The notes below the pieces were generated by a model that was not told the DNA's origin, made no database searches, and worked only from the letters and a program-made list of their open reading frames with translations. Source: CAZHHH01 sp964532085 (GTDB lineage Bacteria > Bacteroidota > Bacteroidia > Bacteroidales > Marinilabiliaceae). From it: 26,579 bases of DNA. Positions 21,896 through 26,579 of the stretch are shown piece by piece. Positions within the stretch are counted from its first letter, which is position 1. Each line of letters begins with the position of its first letter. Made by a program: the position numbers and the translations under genes. The DNA lies in the NCBI GenBank assembly GCA_964532085.1, contig CAZHHH010000024.1:1-26579 (forward strand). Direction: 5' to 3'.

Positions 21896-22519
21896 ATGAA
21901 AAAGAGAGCTTTATATTCACTATTACTTCTTTTATTGTGCATTAATATCTCTGCACAGTCTTTTCACGGAGGTGTTCGGGCAGGTGGAACAGCATCAGAG
22001 GTTTCTGGAGATAACCTTGCAGGCCTTAATAAATTTGGACTTTATGGGTCTGTTTTCACATTATATCCCGTTTATGAAAATACATTTTTGAAACTAGAAG
22101 TAAGCTATATTCAAAAGGGTAGTAGAGCTAGACCATCGGCTAAAAATCAATACTACGATTATCTTTTTTCTCTGCAATATGTAGAAATACCACTTCTTGT
22201 TTCTAGAAAGATTGATTTTTTAGGACCTAAAATTAAAGAACCATTTTTTAATGTGGGTTTTTCTCTAGCTAAACTTGTATCGCACAAGGAGATTGAAAAT
22301 GGGGTTAGTAGTATTAATGATCAACAAGATTTCAAACCTATTGAATTAAACATTATAGCACAAGTAGAATATCCAATTTTAAACGATTTATATTTTACTC
22401 TCGGTTTTTCAAACTCTTTGACACCAATTCGCTCGCATATTGACAATCAAAAAACGTGGAAAAATCGTGGTCAATATCATTCTTTATGGTCTTTAGGGCT
22501 TTCGTATACATTTTTTTAA
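21896..22519 (+). CDS. Outer-membrane beta-barrel protein (PorT-like)
   Basis: The protein has 207 residues. The signal peptide (about 1-20) ends INISAQ before SFHGGVRAGGTASEVSGDNLAG, which is the start of a small outer-membrane barrel of the beta-brl_2/PorT type. Later strands include FLKLEVSYIQKGSRAR, YVEIPLLVSRKIDFL, FFNVGFSLAKLVS, ELNIIAQVEYPI and the last strand SLWSLGLSYTFF with terminal Phe. Function is unknown for most of this group. It follows the LytTR regulator by 74 bases and no terminator is seen between them, so it may be part of the same transcript or under its control. It resembles the protein at 7468 in kind. Confidence 0.83.
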   Translation: MKKRALYSLLLLLLCINISAQSFHGGVRAGGTASEVSGDNLAGLNKFGLYGSVFTLYPVYENTFLKLEVSYIQKGSRARPSAKNQYYDYLFSLQYVEIPLLVSRKIDFLGPKIKEPFFNVGFSLAKLVSHKEIENGVSSINDQQDFKPIELNIIAQVEYPILNDLYFTLGFSNSLTPIRSHIDNQKTWKNRGQYHSLWSLGLSYTFF

Positions 22520-22654
22520 TTTTTATATAACTATTTTAAAACTATGTATTCGGTTTGTATAGGCTATTTTCGTAATTAATGATAAAAATGTATAAAATCA
22601 TCTATATATGTTAAAAAAGTATGTTTTCTATCTCCTTAGATTAGACTAATTATA

Positions 22655-22678
22655 AATTAAAGATTTATTTCTTTAATT
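22655..22678. repeat. Operator-like inverted repeat upstream of the sdh promoter
   Basis: AATTAAAG (22655-22662) and CTTTAATT (22671-22678) are perfect inverted copies around the 8-base centre ATTTATTT. The right arm ends one base before the -33 TTTG. The position fits an activator or repressor site. Confidence 0.45.
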
Positions 22679-22679
22679 G

Positions 22680-22711
22680 TTTGAGATACGAAAATATTAC
22701 AATTAACTTTG
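22680..22711 (+). promoter_or_regulatory. Bacteroidota-type promoter of the sdhCAB operon
   Basis: TTTG at 22680-22683 and TAACTTTG at 22704-22711 are separated by 20 bases, a full match to the Bacteroidota vegetative promoter pattern. Predicted start is near 22718, giving a leader of about 72 bases before sdhC. It is the strongest promoter in the window. Confidence 0.72.
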
Positions 22712-22717
22712 TGGTAG

Positions 22718-22784
22718 AGTTGGAGTTTTTACATTTAAGAGAGATAATTATAATATCCAACTAACATTAAATTTAAAAATTTAA
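22718..22784 (+). promoter_or_regulatory. Structured leader of the sdh transcript
   Basis: AGTTGGA (22718-22724), at the predicted 5' end, can pair with TCCAACT (22756-22762). A second, all-AT palindrome TTAAATTT-AA-AAATTTAA (22767-22784) ends five bases before the sdhC ATG. Both may affect message stability or ribosome access. Confidence 0.35.
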
Positions 22785-22789
22785 TTTAT

Positions 22790-23488
22790 ATGAGCAGTTT
22801 ACTAACTTCTTCCATTGGCAAAAAAATGCTTATGGGATTATCAGGTATTTTCCTGATGTTATTTTTAGTAGTTCATCTTCTACTCAACTCATTTTTGTTG
22901 ATACCAGATGGTGGCGAAATGTTTAATGCAGGTGCACATTTTATGGCAACAAATCCGATAATCAAGATTGTTGAGCCAGTGCTTTTCTTAGTACTGATTA
23001 TCCATATTGTAGTTGCTGTTATTTTAACAATTGAGAATCGTCGTGCACGTGGTTCTATTCGTTATGCTTCAGGCAACAAAACTACTGGTGTTACTTGGGC
23101 ATCTCAAAACATGTTTGTTTTAGGCGTTGCTGTTTTAGCATTTTTAGTTTTACACCTAATTCATTTTTGGATGAAAATGAAGCTAACTGGTGATCCTTTA
23201 TTAAGTGAGGTGACTATTGATATTGCTGGTGTACAGACTGTAGTGACAAATAGTTATGCATTAGTAAATGCAACTTTTGCAAGCTTATGGGTTGTAATAG
23301 TATATATTGTGGCCAGCCTTGCTTTAACTATTCACTTGACACATGGTTTCTGGTCAGCATTTCATAGTATTGGCCTTAACAATGAGATATGGCGTAAGAG
23401 ATTAATCGTAATAGGCTATGTTTATGCATGGGTTGTTGGATTAGGTTTCTCAGCTATCGCTTTAGGTCAGTATTTATTTTTTCAATAA
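22790..23488 (+). CDS. sdhC: Succinate dehydrogenase/fumarate reductase cytochrome b subunit
   Basis: The 232-residue protein has about five membrane helices and is the membrane anchor of a type-B complex, in which one subunit binds two hemes b and exchanges electrons with (mena)quinone. Histidines placed in the helices are heme-ligand candidates: His29, His72, His122 or His125, and His182 or His185. The start MSSLLTSSIGKKMLMGLSGIFLMLFLVVHLLLN is characteristic of the Bacteroidota family. There is no separate SdhD, consistent with the type-B arrangement. The gene is first in the sdhCAB operon, has a strong promoter and structured leader, and is followed 22 bases later by the flavoprotein gene. 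Direction of use (succinate oxidation or fumarate reduction) cannot be decided from sequence. Confidence 0.95.
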   Translation: MSSLLTSSIGKKMLMGLSGIFLMLFLVVHLLLNSFLLIPDGGEMFNAGAHFMATNPIIKIVEPVLFLVLIIHIVVAVILTIENRRARGSIRYASGNKTTGVTWASQNMFVLGVAVLAFLVLHLIHFWMKMKLTGDPLLSEVTIDIAGVQTVVTNSYALVNATFASLWVVIVYIVASLALTIHLTHGFWSAFHSIGLNNEIWRKRLIVIGYVYAWVVGLGFSAIALGQYLFFQ

Positions 23489-23510
23489 TAACTTTTAATC
23501 TGTATAGATA

Positions 23511-25451
23511 ATGGTAAAAATTGATGCAAAGATTCCTGAGGGCCCAATAGCCCAAAAGTGGACAAATTATAAAGCCAACCAAAAGTTGGTTAACCCTGCA
23601 AATAAACGAAGACTTGATATTATTGTGGTTGGTACTGGTTTAGCTGGTGCTGCTGCAGCTGCTTCGTTTGGTGAGATGGGTTTTAATGTAAAAGTATTTA
23701 CAATTTCAGATTCACCACGTCGTGCACACTCAATTGCTGCACAAGGTGGTATAAACGCTGCGAAAAACTATCCAAATGATGGTGACTCAATAAATAGATT
23801 ATTCCACGATACCGTAAAAGGTGGTGACTATAGAGCACGTGAAGCAAACGTATACCGTTTAGCGGAGGTTAGTAACGAGATTATTGACCAATGTGTGGCT
23901 CAAGGTGTTCCTTTTGCACGTGAGTATGGTGGTTTATTAGATAACCGTTCATTCGGAGGTTCACAAGTTAGTAGAACTTTCTATGCTAAAGGACAAACTG
24001 GTCAGCAGCTATTAATCGGTGCTTATCAAGCTTTAATGCGCCAAATAGAACTAAAAACAGTTGAACTGTACGCTCGTACTGAAATGGTTGATTTAGTTAT
24101 AGTTGACGGCAAAGCACGTGGAATTATAAGCCGTGATTTAGTAACTGGAAAAACTCAGCGTCACTTTGGACATGCTGTAGTTCTTGCAACTGGTGGTTAT
24201 GGAAATGCATTTTTCCTTTCAACTAACGCAATGGTTTCTAACGGTTCTGCAGTATGGCAAGCATACAAAAAAGGTGCAATGTTTGGTAATCCTTGCTTTG
24301 CTCAAATTCACCCAACTTGTATTCCTGTTTCGGGGCCATACCAAAGTAAATTGACTCTTATGTCAGAATCATTAAGAAATGACGGACGTATTTGGGTTCC
24401 AAAAAAGAAAGAAGATGCAATAGCTATTCAAGAAGGAAGATTAAAACCAACAGAAATAGCTGAAGAAGATAGAGATTACTACTTAGAGCGTAGATATCCT
24501 GCATTTGGTAACTTAGTACCTCGTGACGTTGCATCACGTGCAGCAAAGGAGAGATGTGATGCTGGATATGGCGTTGGAAGAACAGGTTTAGCAGTATATC
24601 TAGACTTTAAAGATGCTATCGAAAGATTAGGAGAAGACGCTATTCGTGCAAGATATGGTAACCTTTTCCAAATGTATGAGAAGATTGTTGATGACAATCC
24701 GTATGAAACACCAATGATGATTTATCCAGCTATTCACTATACAATGGGTGGTCTGTGGGTAGATTATGAATTACAAACAACTATTCCTGGTTTATTCTGT
24801 GCTGGTGAAGCTAACTTCTCAGACCACGGAGCAAACAGACTTGGTGCATCTGCATTAATGCAAGGTTTAGCTGATGGTTATTTCGTACTTCCTTATACTG
24901 TTCAAAACTATTTAGCAGACGATATTCGTACACCTCGTATGACTGGTGATGAGAAAGAGTTTGTTGAAGTTGAGAAATCAGTACAAGATAGATTAGACAA
25001 AATACTTGCAGTTAAAGGAGAGCGCTCTGTTGATAATATTCACAAAGAGCTTGGACTTGTAATGTGGGATTTCGTTGGAATGGCTCGTAATAAAGAGGGC
25101 TTAAAAGAGGCTGTCGAAAAAATTAAAGCAATTAAGAAAGAGTTCTGGTCAAACGTAAGAGTTCCAGGTACAAATGACGGAATGAACGTTGAACTAGAAA
25201 AAGCTAATAGATTAGCTGATTTTATCGAGATTGGTGAATTAATGGCTATTGACGCATTGGATAGAGAAGAGTCTTGTGGTGGCCACTTTAGAGAAGAGCA
25301 CCAAACAGATGAGGGAGAAGCTCTTCGTCACGATGACAAATATGCTTACGTTTCTTGTTGGGAATATAAAGGCGAAGATAAAGAGCCTGTAAAATATGAA
25401 GAGAAACTTGAGTTTGTTGATGTAGAGTTAATTCAAAGAAATTATAAATAA
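23511..25451 (+). CDS. sdhA: Succinate dehydrogenase/fumarate reductase flavoprotein subunit
   Basis: The protein has 646 residues, normal for the flavoprotein of the type-B enzyme. It interconverts succinate and fumarate at a covalently bound FAD. Visible are the dinucleotide motif GTGLAG (41-46), the flavin-attachment segment RRAHSIAAQGGINAA with His73, the AREYGGLLDNRSFGG loop, IHYTMGG, and GLFCAGEANFSDHGANRLGASALMQGLADG near the C-terminal FAD site. The last part (about 470-646) is the helical domain ending in QRNYK. It stands between sdhC and sdhB with short gaps (22 and 35 bases). All key motifs are intact. Confidence 0.97.
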   Translation: MVKIDAKIPEGPIAQKWTNYKANQKLVNPANKRRLDIIVVGTGLAGAAAAASFGEMGFNVKVFTISDSPRRAHSIAAQGGINAAKNYPNDGDSINRLFHDTVKGGDYRAREANVYRLAEVSNEIIDQCVAQGVPFAREYGGLLDNRSFGGSQVSRTFYAKGQTGQQLLIGAYQALMRQIELKTVELYARTEMVDLVIVDGKARGIISRDLVTGKTQRHFGHAVVLATGGYGNAFFLSTNAMVSNGSAVWQAYKKGAMFGNPCFAQIHPTCIPVSGPYQSKLTLMSESLRNDGRIWVPKKKEDAIAIQEGRLKPTEIAEEDRDYYLERRYPAFGNLVPRDVASRAAKERCDAGYGVGRTGLAVYLDFKDAIERLGEDAIRARYGNLFQMYEKIVDDNPYETPMMIYPAIHYTMGGLWVDYELQTTIPGLFCAGEANFSDHGANRLGASALMQGLADGYFVLPYTVQNYLADDIRTPRMTGDEKEFVEVEKSVQDRLDKILAVKGERSVDNIHKELGLVMWDFVGMARNKEGLKEAVEKIKAIKKEFWSNVRVPGTNDGMNVELEKANRLADFIEIGELMAIDALDREESCGGHFREEHQTDEGEALRHDDKYAYVSCWEYKGEDKEPVKYEEKLEFVDVELIQRNYK

Positions 25452-25486
25452 CGGAGTCTCATTTAATTTTTAAACAGAGTTTAATC

Positions 25487-26242
25487 ATGGAAAATTTTTT
25501 AAATCTCACCCTTAAAGTTTGGAAACAAAATGGACCCCGCGATAAAGGTCGTTTTGAAACTTATAAGGTAAATAATATTTCACCAGATAGTTCTTTCCTT
25601 GAGATGATGGATGTTCTTAACGAACAACTTATTAACGAAGGAAAAGAGCCTGTACATTTTGACCACGATTGTCGTGAAGGTATTTGTGGTGTTTGTTCAC
25701 TGTATATTAATGGTCGTCCACATGGTCCTGACGATGATATTACTACTTGTCAGCTACACATGCGTAAGTTCAAAGATGGAGAAACTATAACAATTGAGCC
25801 ATGGCGTTCGGCAGGTTTTCCTGTTATCAAGGATTTGATTGTTGATAGAACATCTTTTGACAAAATCATCGCTGCAGGAGGTTATATATCAGTTAACACA
25901 GGTGGTGTGCCAGATGCAAACGCAATTCCAATTGCAAAAGCTAAGGCAGACTTATCTATGGATGCTGCATCTTGTATTGGTTGTGGAGCATGTGTTGCCG
26001 CGTGTAAAAATGGTTCAGCAATGCTGTTTGTTTCAGCAAAAGTTAGCCACTTGGCACTTCTTCCACAAGGAAGAGTTGAAGCCTCACGTAGAGCAAAAAA
26101 CATGGTTGCTAAAATGGATGAACTAGGATTTGGTAACTGTACCAATACTGGAGCATGTGAAGTAGAATGTCCAAAAGGCATTTCTATAGCAAACATTGCT
26201 AGACTGAACAGAGAATATTTATCAGCTAAGATTAAAGATTAA
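25487..26242 (+). CDS. sdhB: Succinate dehydrogenase/fumarate reductase iron-sulfur subunit
   Basis: The 251-residue protein carries electrons between FAD and the heme subunit. The N-terminal ferredoxin domain has the 2Fe-2S ligands Cys62, Cys67, Cys70 and Cys88 (DCREGICGVC...TTC). The C-terminal domain has CIGCGACVAAC (163-173), Cys218, and CEVECPKG (Cys224, Cys228), supplying the 4Fe-4S and 3Fe-4S clusters. All expected cysteines are present. It is the last gene of the sdhCAB operon, and a strong terminator follows 77 bases after its stop. The C-A-B order and the single membrane subunit fit the epsilonproteobacterial/Bacteroidota type-B enzyme. Confidence 0.96.
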   Translation: MENFLNLTLKVWKQNGPRDKGRFETYKVNNISPDSSFLEMMDVLNEQLINEGKEPVHFDHDCREGICGVCSLYINGRPHGPDDDITTCQLHMRKFKDGETITIEPWRSAGFPVIKDLIVDRTSFDKIIAAGGYISVNTGGVPDANAIPIAKAKADLSMDAASCIGCGACVAACKNGSAMLFVSAKVSHLALLPQGRVEASRRAKNMVAKMDELGFGNCTNTGACEVECPKGISIANIARLNREYLSAKIKD

Positions 26243-26319
26243 TAATTTAATCTGCAGATAAATTTTCTGATAAGAGCTTGATGTTTTTCATAGCATCTTG
26301 ATTAATAAATAAAAGAATG

Positions 26320-26350
26320 AAACCGCTTCACTATTTGGAGCGGTTTTTTT
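26320..26350 (+). terminator. Rho-independent terminator of the sdh operon
   Basis: AAACCGCT (26320-26327) pairs perfectly with AGCGGTTT (26339-26346) around an 11-base loop, and the stem runs into a T-tract. Confidence 0.9.
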
Positions 26351-26436
26351 ATATATTAATGAAAAATATCATTCTAAATAAAATTATTAGAATAAAAACA
26401 TATTTAGCTACGCTGAACGTTGTTTCTTGAGTTCCA

Positions 26437-26460
26437 CATTGGGACCCCCAGAAATATATG
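26437..26460. repeat. 24-base dispersed motif, second copy
   Basis: This copy begins CATTGGGA and ends AGAAATATATG. It matches 14363-14386 at 20 of 24 positions and lies 30 bases left of the nested hairpin, linking it to the repeat family. Confidence 0.5.
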
Positions 26461-26489
26461 AACATTTTGATATATTTGATTTATCATAT

Positions 26490-26579
26490 TCAACCCACTT
26501 TGCGTGCCTCGCCTTTGGCGAGAGGGTTGGTTTGCATTGGGTAATCTACCCCGCAATGAATTACGGGGTTATCCATATT
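26490..26579. repeat. Dispersed intergenic repeat, copy 2, running off the window
   Basis: This copy corresponds to 14034-14103, but its outer hairpin CAACCC/GGGTTG (26491-26496 with 26524-26529) holds an inserted inner hairpin CTCGCC-TTT-GGCGAG (26508-26522). The ACCCCG/CGGGGT module follows at 26548-26569 and is identical to copy 1. The right end is cut by the window edge. Confidence 0.85.

Larger units (their letters stand above)
26243..26579. other. Intergenic region after sdhB, holding a terminator and repeat elements
   Basis: No coding frame is supported here. The region contains the sdh terminator at 26320-26350, a 24-base motif at 26437-26460 and a second copy of the dispersed hairpin repeat at 26490-26579. 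The window ends inside that repeat. Bases 26243-26319 show nothing I can interpret. Confidence 0.8.

Noticed and set aside
14994..22519. New antiphage or mobile system
   Set aside because: All genes here fit known efflux, signalling or barrel families; there is no nuclease, helicase, toxin pair or integrase.
25839..26196. Extra frames inside sdhB on both strands
   Set aside because: They overlap the conserved cysteine-motif region of sdhB and look like shadows of its codons.

Overview
The window comes from an AT-rich Bacteroidota genome, most likely Bacteroidales-like. The signs are: no Shine-Dalgarno sequences ahead of convincing starts; promoter-like motifs of the Bacteroidota type (TTG near -33, TAnnTTTG near -7); a membrane-anchored AraC regulator; several small outer-membrane beta-barrels; a DUF4268 protein; and a three-subunit type-B succinate dehydrogenase/fumarate reductase. 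No rRNA, tRNA, transposase, phage gene or CRISPR array was seen. The species cannot be named from this.

Layout. (1) 1-893 is the 3' part of metK, closed by two tandem terminators. (2) 1153-2292 is a membrane AraC-type regulator with an unusual leader. It converges on a tight minus-strand run (6279 down to 2289) of five genes: LLM flavin oxidoreductase, outer-membrane barrel, two-helix small membrane protein, DUF4268 protein and agmatine-deiminase-family enzyme. Upstream on the same strand lie frr and a YkgJ-type cysteine-cluster gene. (3) 7468-8880 holds an outer-membrane barrel gene and sfsA. (4) 8932-11341 holds a small secreted protein built from cysteine-bearing octapeptide repeats, divergent from an OmpR-type two-component pair. 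(5) 11424-13828 is rbfA, a methyltransferase and a LolC/E-type permease. (6) 13829-14528 is a 700-base non-coding island packed with hairpin repeats. (7) 14529-19777 is an RND efflux locus on the minus strand (TolC-like, lipoprotein adaptor, AcrB-like pump, then a PII-like protein). The TolC gene is broken by a 100-N assembly gap. (8) 20036-22519 is a LytS/LytTR two-component pair and a barrel protein, divergent from the pump genes. (9) 22790-26242 is sdhC-sdhA-sdhB with a clear promoter and terminator. (10) 26437-26579 carries a second copy of the hairpin-repeat family and runs off the window edge.

How the parts relate. Housekeeping functions (SAM synthesis, ribosome recycling and maturation, lipoprotein export, respiration) alternate with envelope and sensing modules. 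Both two-component systems sit divergently beside an envelope gene or operon, which suggests local control but does not prove it.

The least explained items are: the modular hairpin-repeat family, whose copies show compensatory stem changes; the Cys-every-8-residues secreted protein; the PII-like protein coupled to an RND pump; and the duplicated start region and hairpin in the AraC leader. No complete new defence or mobile system is evident.
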